From Paenibacillus terrigena DSM 21567 (GTDB lineage: Bacteria; Bacillota; Bacilli; Paenibacillales; Paenibacillaceae): a DNA stretch of 64,000 nt. Numbering within the stretch: the stretch's first letter is position 1; each line of letters begins with the position of its first letter. The DNA is taken from positions 1,661 to 65,660 of the forward strand of contig NZ_KB895417.1 in the NCBI RefSeq assembly GCF_000374845.1. The letters run 5' to 3'. The position numbers and the translations under genes are program-made. The notes below the pieces were generated by a model. It was not told the DNA's origin. It did not search any database and saw only the letters and a list, made by a program, of their open reading frames with translations. Below, one piece after another: positions 47,159-56,182 of the stretch.

Positions 47159-48736
47159 TCATCTGGACTGGTTGCGATATTCATTGGCGCTGACACCGAA
47201 TGTTTCCTTGAATTTCTTATAGAACCAATCGAGCTGCTTGTACCCGACGGATAAGGCGACCTCATAGACTTTCATGTCCGTGCTAGCGAGCAGGGCGCAG
47301 GCTTTGTTCATCCGCAGATGCAGGAGATAGTCGTTGAAGGTGGTCCCTTCGGAAGCCTTGAACAATTGGCCTAGATACGCGGCGTTCATATGAATTTGCT
47401 CGGCGATACTCTTCAAGCTGATCTGTTCCGAATAATGCGCTTCTACAATCTGTTTCAGTTCGAAGACGGGATTCGAAGGCTGCTTCCATTTGGCTGCCTC
47501 CAAGAAATCTACCCATTCTTCACCGGTCTGACGGGCAATACGAATGAGCTGGTCGAAATTGCGGCAGGCGAGGATACTCCGGTAGGAAGCAGCGGCTCTG
47601 CTGCGGAAGAACAGTTCGCCTTGTTCGCCGTATTGGCTTGCATAATGGTAGAGGCCGACCATCCATTCGACGATGATGGCTTGGACATCGGACTTGGACA
47701 TCCCATTTCGCTTCCAGATCTCCGCTTGTTCATGGAGACGCAGCGTAGCGTATTCATTCTTCCCATGCTTAATGGCCTCCAGCATGTCTGCGACGAATTG
47801 CCGATTCGCATCACTGATATCGTCGCTATCCATCTGCAGCGTCGTGGGGGTCATGACGGATTGTGCTCCGAGCAAAAACTTGCGCTCCAGCGTCGCCAAC
47901 GCGCTCTGATAGGACACGGGTACCTCTGTCGGATGATGAACGGGGGTCCCTATGCCGAAGGTGAGCGGGATCTTGGTATATTTCAGCGCGGTATCGTGGT
48001 AGGAGCGCACTAACTCAGTAATCTGGGTAAGCGATGCGTGACCTGAGGCGAGCACGAGACCGATGCGGCCTTGTTCATCTTCGAAGACGCCACCTGCCGG
48101 CATGATGAGCTCCTCCAGCACGTTGCGTATGGCAAAGGTGGCGGTCTGCCATTCCCTTGCCGTCCAGCTTGAATCATCTAGATCCAGCGCATCCATCTCA
48201 ACGGTCACGGCGGTCCATGTGGCGCTGGACGGTAGGATGATACCGCAGGAACGGAGCATGCGATCTGCCTCTGTAAAAGGGATTCGCCCTTGCGCCCATT
48301 GCTTGATTGCATCGTTACGAATGGCTTGAATGCCGAGGATACGCTGCTTGTCCAGCATCCGATCGGATTCAATTTCGGTTTTCAATTTGCGGACGAGGGT
48401 TAACAGGTCTTCTTCTTTGACGGGTTTGAGCAAATAATCTTTGACGCCGAGCTTGAGACATTGCTTCACATATTCGAATTCGTCGTAGCCGCTAATCGCG
48501 ATGGTCTGCGTATGCGGATAGGATCGCAGTTCTTTGAGGAGTGTGAGACCATCCATTCCGGGCATACGAATATCGCTGAGGATGACGGCGTAGTTGTGCT
48601 CCTTAATCATTTCAAGAGCTTGGTCGCCATCCGTCGCTTCCCCTGCAATGCGGAATCCTTCCCGTTCCCAGTCTATGGCATATTTTAACGCTTTGATTGC
48701 GCCGGGTTCATCATCGACGAGCAGTACATTGAGCAT
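47159..48736 (-). CDS. YesN-type response regulator (AraC output, second locus)
   Basis: 525 residues: receiver (VDDEPGAIK, phospho-Asp in VILSDIRMPGMDG, Lys in LLKPVKEE), middle region, and C-terminal AraC HTH pair (LKSIAEQIHMNAAYLGQLFKASEGTTFNDYLLHLRM, then YEVALSVGYKQLDWFYKKFKE). It probably receives phosphate from the convergent YesM-type kinase and activates the ABC genes at 41543. Confidence 0.9.
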   Translation of the reverse strand: MLNVLLVDDEPGAIKALKYAIDWEREGFRIAGEATDGDQALEMIKEHNYAVILSDIRMPGMDGLTLLKELRSYPHTQTIAISGYDEFEYVKQCLKLGVKDYLLKPVKEEDLLTLVRKLKTEIESDRMLDKQRILGIQAIRNDAIKQWAQGRIPFTEADRMLRSCGIILPSSATWTAVTVEMDALDLDDSSWTAREWQTATFAIRNVLEELIMPAGGVFEDEQGRIGLVLASGHASLTQITELVRSYHDTALKYTKIPLTFGIGTPVHHPTEVPVSYQSALATLERKFLLGAQSVMTPTTLQMDSDDISDANRQFVADMLEAIKHGKNEYATLRLHEQAEIWKRNGMSKSDVQAIIVEWMVGLYHYASQYGEQGELFFRSRAAASYRSILACRNFDQLIRIARQTGEEWVDFLEAAKWKQPSNPVFELKQIVEAHYSEQISLKSIAEQIHMNAAYLGQLFKASEGTTFNDYLLHLRMNKACALLASTDMKVYEVALSVGYKQLDWFYKKFKETFGVSANEYRNQSR

Positions 48737-48940
48737 GTCTGGTGCCTCCTGATGTCGTATTTGCCCCTATTATAGACCGGATTCTTGCCTTAGGAAAGCA
48801 TGGTTTAAGAAGTTCTGCAATTCTTGAAATGACCTGTAGTTACAAGGGGTTTTCTCTATAAATACAACGGTTGAAGGATTGGATAAATGTGCTAAAATAG
48901 CGGTGACAATCGTTGTGAACGAGAAGGGCGGGGGATAAAT

Positions 48941-50425
48941 ATGGTCCATCGGGATGAAATAATCGGGAATGAAAAGCCTCGCTGGCAAGTGACTTATGAG
49001 CAAGCTGAGGCCACACGAGGAGAAGGGAACCATGGGCAGGCGCTCGACTTCAGTCTGAATGCCGCGATCCGAAAAGCAGTCGCTCAGCCGAACCCGCTGA
49101 AGACGTATGTGGGGGATTTTACCGTTAGCGTATGGGTGAAGGGTGATCCATTGCTTGGGTTTGGGCATAGATCCTATGATATGGTATCGGCGGCGTATAC
49201 GGAAGACGTCAGGGAGATAGGCTGGAAGTTTAGTGTTCAGCCGAGCGGCGCCTGGAGTTGGCGAACGTTAGGTGAGGAATCCCATGTCTATGAACCAACG
49301 GCAGCAAGGCAGTCGATTCGGGATGGCGCATGGCATTTACTCGCATTTACATACTCGTCACGGCAGCCGGAAGTTCGGCTGTATTATGATGGATTGAATG
49401 TGGGGATCTATAGTGTATCGCTACCGCCGACCGGAGCATGGAATCGGGCGGATACGCTGTGGATCGGCGGCGAGCCCCAGAACGATTGCGACCGAGAGAC
49501 TTTCCCGGGTTGGATCGATGAGGTATGGATTGACGACCGGGCATTGACGGCGGATGAGATCGGTGAGCGTTATCGGAAGAACGGGGCTGTGGAGCCGACA
49601 TTGGCGTGGGCAGAGGATGTATCTTCATTGAAGGTCATGACCTTCAACATCTGGAACGGCGGCCGCGAGATGGGCGCACAGATTGGCGTGCAGCGCGTGA
49701 TTGATGTCATTCGCGACAGTGGCGCCGATGTCATCACGATGCAGGAGACGTATGGTTCCGGGCCCATGATTGCCGACGCGCTGGGTTATTATTTCTACTT
49801 GCGCAGCTCGAATCTATCGATTATGAGCCGGTATCCTATTGGGGACACGTATCCCTACTATCAAGCGTTCCATTGCGGAGGCGCGCGGCTGCAACTGAGC
49901 GAGGATCTTCACGTCAACGTGTTCTCGATCTGGCTTCATTACCTCGCGGATTATTGGGGTGAGTTGTACCGGGATGCCGGGATGTCTCAGTCGCAATTAC
50001 TCGAGGGCGAGCAGGAACGGACGAAGGAGCTCACGGAGATCATGAAGGCATTGGGCCCGCTCGCTGCGAAGTCTGAGCAGGAGCCGCTGCTCTTATGCGG
50101 GGACTTCAACAGCGGCTCGCACCTCGACTGGATCGACGCCACGCGCGCGCTGCACAATGGGTACGTCTTTGCGTTCCCGCAGTCGATGGCGCTCGCGGAA
50201 GCGGGTTATCGCGATTCTTACCGCGAGGTGTGCCCGGATCCGGCGGCCAATCCTTGCGTGACGTGGCCGGCAGAAGAGCAGTGCGGGTGCATCGGCGACC
50301 GCATCGATTACATCTATGCGCATGGTGCGAAGCTTGAACCGCAGGCCGCGCGGAGGATCAACACGCATGCGGTTCGCTATCCTTCGGATCATGCGGCGGT
50401 GATGGTGGAGTTCAAGATTCGGTAG
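48941..50425 (+). CDS. LamG domain plus EEP-family phosphohydrolase
   Basis: 494 residues. An N-terminal laminin-G/concanavalin-like fold (TVSVWVKGDP ... WHLLAFTYSSRQPEVRLYYDG ... WIGGEPQND ... GWIDEVWIDDRALTADEI, to about residue 220) is followed by an endonuclease/exonuclease/phosphatase domain with LKVMTFNIWNGG, MQETYG, CGDFNSGSHLDW and YPSDHAAVM. The combination suggests hydrolysis of phosphoesters on a carbohydrate-linked target. No signal peptide is visible, which is odd for a LamG protein. It is divergent from the YesN-type regulator. Confidence 0.82.
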   Translation: MVHRDEIIGNEKPRWQVTYEQAEATRGEGNHGQALDFSLNAAIRKAVAQPNPLKTYVGDFTVSVWVKGDPLLGFGHRSYDMVSAAYTEDVREIGWKFSVQPSGAWSWRTLGEESHVYEPTAARQSIRDGAWHLLAFTYSSRQPEVRLYYDGLNVGIYSVSLPPTGAWNRADTLWIGGEPQNDCDRETFPGWIDEVWIDDRALTADEIGERYRKNGAVEPTLAWAEDVSSLKVMTFNIWNGGREMGAQIGVQRVIDVIRDSGADVITMQETYGSGPMIADALGYYFYLRSSNLSIMSRYPIGDTYPYYQAFHCGGARLQLSEDLHVNVFSIWLHYLADYWGELYRDAGMSQSQLLEGEQERTKELTEIMKALGPLAAKSEQEPLLLCGDFNSGSHLDWIDATRALHNGYVFAFPQSMALAEAGYRDSYREVCPDPAANPCVTWPAEEQCGCIGDRIDYIYAHGAKLEPQAARRINTHAVRYPSDHAAVMVEFKIR

Positions 50426-50502
50426 TGTGCGTAGTGGCGAGGCATGTGGCCTAACGGCTAGTTCCTCGTGATGGGCTGCAGTTCGTATCTATGTTGGATT
50501 TC

Positions 50503-50681
50503 ATCCATGATAGCTGGCGAAATATCGGTCATTCGGCGCACGATAGTGGATTTTTGCAGGATAGCCGACTAGAATTCTCGCTTTTTGGCCCGAACTATGC
50601 AGAGTTACTACAGATATCCACGATAGCTTGTGATGTGTGGCGTTTGAGGTGCAAGTTACTGCGATAATCCATTATAGCTGG
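50503..50681 (+). repeat. short dispersed repeats, ATCCAyGATAGCTgG type
   Basis: Three copies of a 15-mer: ATCCATGATAGCTGG at 50503, ATCCACGATAGCTTG at 50616, ATCCATTATAGCTGG at 50667. The last two sit in longer related units (50599-50630 and 50651-50681) each starting GCA-GTTACT, 51 bases apart. No gene lies between 50426 and 50788. Confidence 0.6.
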
Positions 50682-50738
50682 TGGGTAGACGTGCGGCGGG
50701 TGCGCCGGTGCACAGACATTCTAGTTGCTTTTCAATAA

Positions 50739-50784
50739 AACAAGCCAAGAAGGATGCATGACGAATGCGCCCCTCTTGGCTTTT
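50739..50784 (-). terminator. terminator of the sigma/anti-sigma operon
   Basis: AAGCCAAGA and TCTTGGCTT arms with an inner GCAT-containing stem; on the minus strand TTGTTTTATTG follows. Confidence 0.8.
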
Positions 50785-50788
50785 CTTG

Positions 50789-52213
50789 TTATTTCGTTGG
50801 TACGGTGAAAGGGATGGACCAGTTCAACTTGTAGTAATGCGGGAAACTGGAGAGAACAAGCGTAAATTGCTTCGTATTCGAATCCTTCGGCAGATTGCGG
50901 AAAACGATAGATTGATTTAGTTCATAGAACCCGTCTTCACCTGTCTGCCTCAGTCCAAGCGGGGTTTCTGGATGCGCATCCATCAGGTAATGATTGCCCT
51001 CATCGTCTACAAGTTCCCATTTTCGCAATCCTATATAGGGATGTGTTATTCGGTCAGCGTGAACTTGAAGCTTGGCAGTATAAGCTTTCTGATTGTCAGG
51101 ATCCTTTTCAAGTGCGAAACGCTTGACTTGAAACGTCGTCTCCTCATACTTCTTCTCCAAGGGCTTCTGTTGTAGCGCCCCTCTATCTATCGGAAAAGCA
51201 AAATGAACAGGTTCGACGATCCATATGCCGTTTGCTTGAAAGGCATATTCTCTTCCTTGTTGAAGTGGGTCCATACTAATAAAGTATTTGTTCGAATGAA
51301 TCTTGGCCTGCTGCTGGGGTTGTGGAGCATACGAGAGCATATTATTGTGCTTAGAATTGGCATTATACAACAGAATGATATTTCCATCGCCATCTTTAAT
51401 GATGTAATCGATTGACAGGATTCGTTGGGTTGTACCGTCAAATTCAAACCGTGTCATGCTAGGGGAGAATGTAATCTGCTGAAGCGCAAACGAATCTCCC
51501 TGCGGGATAGTAAAATCCGTGTTCTGAGGGATTGCTACATGCTTTGTAGCGGACTTACTGTCGCTAATATCGATAGGAATACGAATATCCCATTTCCCAT
51601 ACAGATACTGATACGATTTGTTGCCAGTCGCAGGAATTTGAATTTTATTGATATGAAGCTGAAGAGTAAGCTTCTGGGGCGATTCAGGCAGGTCAAACGT
51701 TAAATAGCCATACTCGCTTTGTACATCACGCTGCCATTTAGAGAATCTGTTCGTCAAGGTACGACTTGTAGCGTCCATAACGGATAGATCACCATGTAAA
51801 TAATCTGCGAATCTCCCGCCATCCCGTTCTACGTAATACGATACGACTAACTGAGTCGAGTCGGCTAATACATCGACAATATGTAAGGTGATATTGTTGT
51901 CGCTGACAGAAGCGTCGACATTCACGCTATACCCTTCCTTAGCAGCAGAGGTTACACCTGAATCGAGGAGGGTTGGGTCTGTTAGGGTCGAGAACCAGCT
52001 CGCAATCGAAGGGAAACTGCTCACCATAATACAGCCGCTAAGAACAACTGCTGTTAGGGTCGTAAGAATCATTTTACGACGGGTGGACCAATGCCCAACA
52101 CCCCTACGCCCTCCTTCAGCCCGCACGCGCTCCACCAACCGCTGCTTAAACGCGACCATATCGATCGTTCCTTCTTCATGACAGCTTTTCGATTGACGAA
52201 TGGGATTGTTCAT
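50789..52213 (-). CDS. DUF4179-type membrane anti-sigma factor
   Basis: 474 residues. A short cytoplasmic N-terminal part (about 45 residues), one membrane segment (MILTTLTAVVLSGCIMVSSF), then a large extracellular region including the DUF4179 domain. This layout is typical of anti-sigma factors for ECF sigmas in Bacillota. It overlaps the sigma gene by 38 bases with its own AGGAG site. It probably holds the sigma factor at the membrane until an envelope signal arrives. Confidence 0.83.
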   Translation of the reverse strand: MNNPIRQSKSCHEEGTIDMVAFKQRLVERVRAEGGRRGVGHWSTRRKMILTTLTAVVLSGCIMVSSFPSIASWFSTLTDPTLLDSGVTSAAKEGYSVNVDASVSDNNITLHIVDVLADSTQLVVSYYVERDGGRFADYLHGDLSVMDATSRTLTNRFSKWQRDVQSEYGYLTFDLPESPQKLTLQLHINKIQIPATGNKSYQYLYGKWDIRIPIDISDSKSATKHVAIPQNTDFTIPQGDSFALQQITFSPSMTRFEFDGTTQRILSIDYIIKDGDGNIILLYNANSKHNNMLSYAPQPQQQAKIHSNKYFISMDPLQQGREYAFQANGIWIVEPVHFAFPIDRGALQQKPLEKKYEETTFQVKRFALEKDPDNQKAYTAKLQVHADRITHPYIGLRKWELVDDEGNHYLMDAHPETPLGLRQTGEDGFYELNQSIVFRNLPKDSNTKQFTLVLSSFPHYYKLNWSIPFTVPTK

Positions 52214-52703
52214 CGTACTCCTCCTCTAACATATGACGTAATCTTGCACGTCCTCGCCATAGGCGGGATTTGACGGTGCCTGCGGGCTTGGCGAGAATGA
52301 ATGCGATCTCTTCCACGGATAAATCTTCATAATAGTGCAGGACGATAGGCGTTCTTAGGAACTCTGGCAGTTCAAGAACGGCTTGATAGACAAGCTGTGC
52401 GCTTACGTTCGATAGGTACATTTCTTCCGTACTCTCGGTAGCGCGCTCAGGAAGGATCTCCATCACTTTCTCGCGCCAGCTGCGGCGATAGGCCATTCGG
52501 CATTCATTAATGACGATTTTGGCGAGCCAGGAGAAGAGGGTGCCGCGTTCCGATCTGTATTGGTGCTGCATCGTATACGCTTTGAGAAAGGCATCCTGTA
52601 CACGATCCTCGGCATGTCCGTAATCACGCGCGTATGTATAAGCTAATCGAACCAAGCGCTGAGCGTAGAGATCAGCCCATTGCTCTAATTCATCGGGCAG
52701 CAT
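52176..52703 (-). CDS. ECF sigma factor
   Basis: 175 residues with region 2 (YTYARDYGHAEDRVQDAFLKAY ... GTLFSWLAKIVINECRMAYRR) and region 4 (ELPEFLRTPIVLHYYEDLSVEEIAFILAKPAGTVKSRLWRGRARLR). ATG 52703 follows AAAGGATGG; a longer frame to 52790 would include the promoter and is unlikely. It probably drives its own operon and the divergent gene at 52892. Confidence 0.9.
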   Translation of the reverse strand: MLPDELEQWADLYAQRLVRLAYTYARDYGHAEDRVQDAFLKAYTMQHQYRSERGTLFSWLAKIVINECRMAYRRSWREKVMEILPERATESTEEMYLSNVSAQLVYQAVLELPEFLRTPIVLHYYEDLSVEEIAFILAKPAGTVKSRLWRGRARLRHMLEEEYDEQSHSSIEKLS

Positions 52704-52729
52704 GTATCCACCATCCTTTCTGACTCTAC

Positions 52730-52755
52730 TATGCAGAATATCATGTTTTGGTTCC
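52730..52755 (-). promoter_or_regulatory. ECF-type promoter of the sigma operon
   Basis: On the minus strand GGAACC, 16 bases, CATA. It matches the form of ECF promoters and the one at 52807. Confidence 0.6.
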
Positions 52756-52806
52756 CATCTTTTTGCAATCTTTATAAAAATGACAAACAATTTTCATATA
52801 ATTCTT

Positions 52807-52832
52807 GGAACTTTTACAGGGTGTACTGCGTC
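52807..52832 (+). promoter_or_regulatory. ECF-type promoter of the surface protein gene
   Basis: GGAACT, 16 bases, CGTC: a close match to the common ECF consensus (AAC in the -35, CGTC in the -10). A small hairpin CATGT-TTCG-ACATG (52846-52859) lies in the leader. Confidence 0.7.
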
Positions 52833-52891
52833 AAACTTCTTAGACCATGTTTCGACATGTCGTTTTGAAATGTGATTGGGAGGATGAAAAT

Positions 52892-55800
52892 GTGAGAAAG
52901 TTATTGTCTGCAATACTAGCTGGCGCGCTGGTTGTTACGTTCACGCCACAGGCAAACGTCAAAGCGGCGCCTACGAATTCAATTAGTATTTATATCGATG
53001 GGAATCAGTTGTATACAGATCAGCCGCCCGTCTCGATCGGGGGCAGAACGCTGCTGCCGCTGCGGGCGATCTTTGAAGGATTGAACGCTAGTGTCGATTG
53101 GAATGAGCGGACCAAAGTGGTTACGGCAAAACGGGATGACACAACAGTCGTTCTGAAGTTAGGATCCAAAACGGCGATGGTTAATGGGGAGTCGGTAGCG
53201 TTGGATGTTCCCGCACAGAGCATCAAGAACCGTACAATGATCCCAGTTCGTTTCGTCAGCGAAGCGATGGGGGAAGAGGTGGATTGGAACCCTTCGTCCA
53301 AAGCAGTATACATCAAGACATCTTCAGGCGGAGTAACGTCTGTACCGAACGTCAATGCACGGATTACCGGGCAGAATGGTGACGGTCGCGATATCGAGGT
53401 GAGCTTCTCCAAAGCTGCGAAAGAGTCGAACGTGGATCATTACCGTGTCATGCTCGTGAAGTCAGAGAAATCCAGTTATTTCTCAACATCGACGGCACAA
53501 TCTGTATCTTCGAAAAACTATACGACGGTACTCGGTATTGGCGGGGATCAATATATCTCGCTAACATCGCAAACAAGGGATGTGGACGGCGATTTAATTC
53601 GTGCGAACCAATCATACGTTGCTTATGTTCTAACAGCTAGCAAGAGCAATCAATTCGCGCTCTCCAGCGGCTCACAGAAGGTTACGGTAACGGCAAGTAC
53701 GCCTGTATCGGCCGTGACGAATGTGAAAGCAAGCGATGTGAGCGACTACGGCGACGGACGCGATCTATACGTTAGCTTCACGAAGCCTGACAACGAGACG
53801 AGTATTGCGAACTATCGTATTCTTGTAGTGAAGACGAAGGACGCGTACAAATTCGATCTTACGGCTGCGAATGCGGTATCCTCGCAGAACTCGACCCTTG
53901 TGGACAAATCAGGGAAGAACGTATCGACGACACTAAGCTCCACAGCGCGCGATACGTCTGGCGAATATATTAAAGACGGTGTGTCTTACACGGTGTTCGT
54001 GCTTGCGGAGGGCAACAATTCGAAGAATACGAACCGATTGTCTGCCGCATCGACTTCGATCACGTTAGGCAGCACTGTTGGTGCACCTGTCATTACTAGC
54101 GTTGCAGATGTGAACAACTATAATGACGGACGTGACTTGCAAGTGAGCTTCAACAAATCATCGAATGAATCGAAGATCAGCCATTATCGCATTTTTATAG
54201 TGCGTGTAAGAGATGGGTTGAACTTCTCGCAATCCGATGCGAATGCCGTCGCTTCCGGTAGATACTATGACGTAGCGAAGACAGGCTACAATATCGTCAC
54301 GACGCTGCCGTCGAATGCAAGAGAAGTGAATGGCTCTAGTATCGGCAATGGCGAAGACTACCGCGTCTACGTCATGGCGATCTCGAACGATAAGAACGCC
54401 TATAACAATGCATTATCTTCGTCGTCATCGACGATTCGCCTATCGAATAACGTCGGTGCAGGTGCAACGAATGTCAGTGCGAGCGACGTGAGCGACTACA
54501 ACGACGGCCGCGACATGTCCGTATCGTTCACGCGTGCAACGGATGAGTCTTCCATTAACCACTACCGGATTCTGGTTGTCAAATCTTCGGATGCTAGCCG
54601 ATTCAGTTTATCCGATGCGAATCGGGTATCGAGCTCCAATTACACGTCTGTCAGCAAAACAGGCCGCAACATCAGCACGAATCTGGCTTCCAATGCCCGT
54701 GACGTGGACGGTGCTGCGATCCGCAACGGCGTGAATTATCAAGTTTTCGTACTCTCGGTAGGGAACTACGGCGACAATACGTTATCGAATGCATCCTCGA
54801 CGATTCGCCTAGCGGACAATTACAATATTACCGCGCCGACATATGTCGTAGGTACGGACGTAGCGGACTATAACGATGGACGCGACCTGCAGGTGGTGTT
54901 CAACCGTTCGAACGATGAATCTAACATTGATCACTATCGCGTGATGGTCGTGAAGGCTGGTAATGCATCGAGCTTTACTCTGTCCCGCGCAAGCTCCATT
55001 TCGAGCTCGAACTATACGTACGTAAGCAAGACAGGCGGCAACTATAGCTTGACGCTTGATCGTAATGCGCGTGATGTAGATGGCGCAGCCATCCGCAACG
55101 GCGTTTCCTATCGGATCTTCGTGCTGGCTGTAGGGCGAGGCAGTTATACAGGTAGCTACGCATTATCTCCGTTCTCTTCGGAAATTACGCTTGCAACGAA
55201 CGTAACGATTGACGGCGCATCGAACTTGACAGGCAATGTCGTGAACAATCAAAGCGGTGGCAGCGACATTGAAGTGACCTTCACGAAATCGTCCAATGAG
55301 ACGAACGTGGCGGAATATCGCATTATGTTCGTGCCGGTAGATTTGGCCAGCAGCTTCAACTTATCGGCAGCCAATGATGTGAATGCATCGAATTATACAA
55401 GAGTTACGAAGCAAAACTCGAACATCAGACAATTGATATCGGATCAAACGCGAGATGTGAGAGGCAACCAATTGATCAAAGGGGTACCTTACCGCGTATA
55501 CGTGCTTACGACGGCGGATAGTAGGATTGGCGCGAATAACGTGCTGTCTACTCCTTCCAGAGAGTTCACGCTGATTGATCAGTCGGTTCCGGCAGTAGGC
55601 AAAGTATACAGCAACGTTGAAGCAGACGGACAATCGGTTCGAGTAACCTATGATCGCGCAGCCAACGAGAGCAACATTGCATACTATGAAGTGATGTTGG
55701 TACCAGTGAACAGCAACTGGAACTTATCCGTGGCGAACCAAGTCAGTCCAGCCAACTATAAAATCGTCAATCCTGGAGGCAACTCCGCTACGCTAACGAT

Positions 55801-55993
55801 GGCGGATAACGATGCTTTTGGCAACAAACTTGCCTATGGTGTCGAGTACCAGGCTTACGTGTTGTCGGTTGCGAACGGAAAAGTCGTGTCAATTAACAAC
55901 TTATCCACTTCTTCCAATGGATTTAAGTTCGTGATGCCAAACAACCCGAACTCGATTCCTATTCCTGATCCGGTGAATCCACCGCAATCATAA
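52892..55993 (+). CDS. secreted seven-repeat protein with copper-amine-oxidase-like N domain
   Basis: 1033 residues. GTG 52892 follows GGGAGG by 8 bases and begins a signal peptide (MRKLLSAILAGALVV, cleavage near VKA-APT). Residues about 30-150 are a copper amine oxidase N-terminal-like domain (GRTLLPLRAIFEGLNASVDWNERTKVVTA; PVRFVSEAMGEEVDWNPSSKAVYI), common in Paenibacillus cell-surface proteins. Then come seven repeats of roughly 115-125 residues sharing DGRDLxVSF, HYRIxVVK, ARDVxGxxIxNGVxYxVFVL and LSxxSxxIxL; they look like a variant beta-sandwich. The C-terminal tail is Pro-rich (IPIPDPVNPPQS) with no LPXTG. Expression by the divergent ECF sigma is likely. Function unknown; adhesion or wall association is a guess. 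Confidence 0.82.
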   Translation: MRKLLSAILAGALVVTFTPQANVKAAPTNSISIYIDGNQLYTDQPPVSIGGRTLLPLRAIFEGLNASVDWNERTKVVTAKRDDTTVVLKLGSKTAMVNGESVALDVPAQSIKNRTMIPVRFVSEAMGEEVDWNPSSKAVYIKTSSGGVTSVPNVNARITGQNGDGRDIEVSFSKAAKESNVDHYRVMLVKSEKSSYFSTSTAQSVSSKNYTTVLGIGGDQYISLTSQTRDVDGDLIRANQSYVAYVLTASKSNQFALSSGSQKVTVTASTPVSAVTNVKASDVSDYGDGRDLYVSFTKPDNETSIANYRILVVKTKDAYKFDLTAANAVSSQNSTLVDKSGKNVSTTLSSTARDTSGEYIKDGVSYTVFVLAEGNNSKNTNRLSAASTSITLGSTVGAPVITSVADVNNYNDGRDLQVSFNKSSNESKISHYRIFIVRVRDGLNFSQSDANAVASGRYYDVAKTGYNIVTTLPSNAREVNGSSIGNGEDYRVYVMAISNDKNAYNNALSSSSSTIRLSNNVGAGATNVSASDVSDYNDGRDMSVSFTRATDESSINHYRILVVKSSDASRFSLSDANRVSSSNYTSVSKTGRNISTNLASNARDVDGAAIRNGVNYQVFVLSVGNYGDNTLSNASSTIRLADNYNITAPTYVVGTDVADYNDGRDLQVVFNRSNDESNIDHYRVMVVKAGNASSFTLSRASSISSSNYTYVSKTGGNYSLTLDRNARDVDGAAIRNGVSYRIFVLAVGRGSYTGSYALSPFSSEITLATNVTIDGASNLTGNVVNNQSGGSDIEVTFTKSSNETNVAEYRIMFVPVDLASSFNLSAANDVNASNYTRVTKQNSNIRQLISDQTRDVRGNQLIKGVPYRVYVLTTADSRIGANNVLSTPSREFTLIDQSVPAVGKVYSNVEADGQSVRVTYDRAANESNIAYYEVMLVPVNSNWNLSVANQVSPANYKIVNPGGNSATLTMADNDAFGNKLAYGVEYQAYVLSVANGKVVSINNLSTSSNGFKFVMPNNPNSIPIPDPVNPPQS

Positions 55994-56006
55994 TAAAAAG
56001 CACAAC

Positions 56007-56034
56007 AAAAGAGCCGATTCATTCGGCTCTTTTG
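56007..56034 (+). terminator. terminator after the repeat protein gene
   Basis: AAAGAGCCGA-TTCAT-TCGGCTCTTTT, short and strong. Confidence 0.88.
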
Positions 56035-56114
56035 CATTCTCATCCCAAACCTAGCAATCTCACAATTTATTCCTATTAAATGGATTGGAATATAAGGTGA
56101 TTCACGTTATAATC

Positions 56115-56144
56115 TTGATTGTAATGGAAGTGGTACGTTATACT
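56115..56144 (+). promoter_or_regulatory. promoter of ppaC
   Basis: TTGATT, 18 bp, TATACT, about 38 bases before the start codon. Confidence 0.6.
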
Positions 56145-56182
56145 TTGAACATAATAAAATTCGATCAATAAGGAGTACGATG

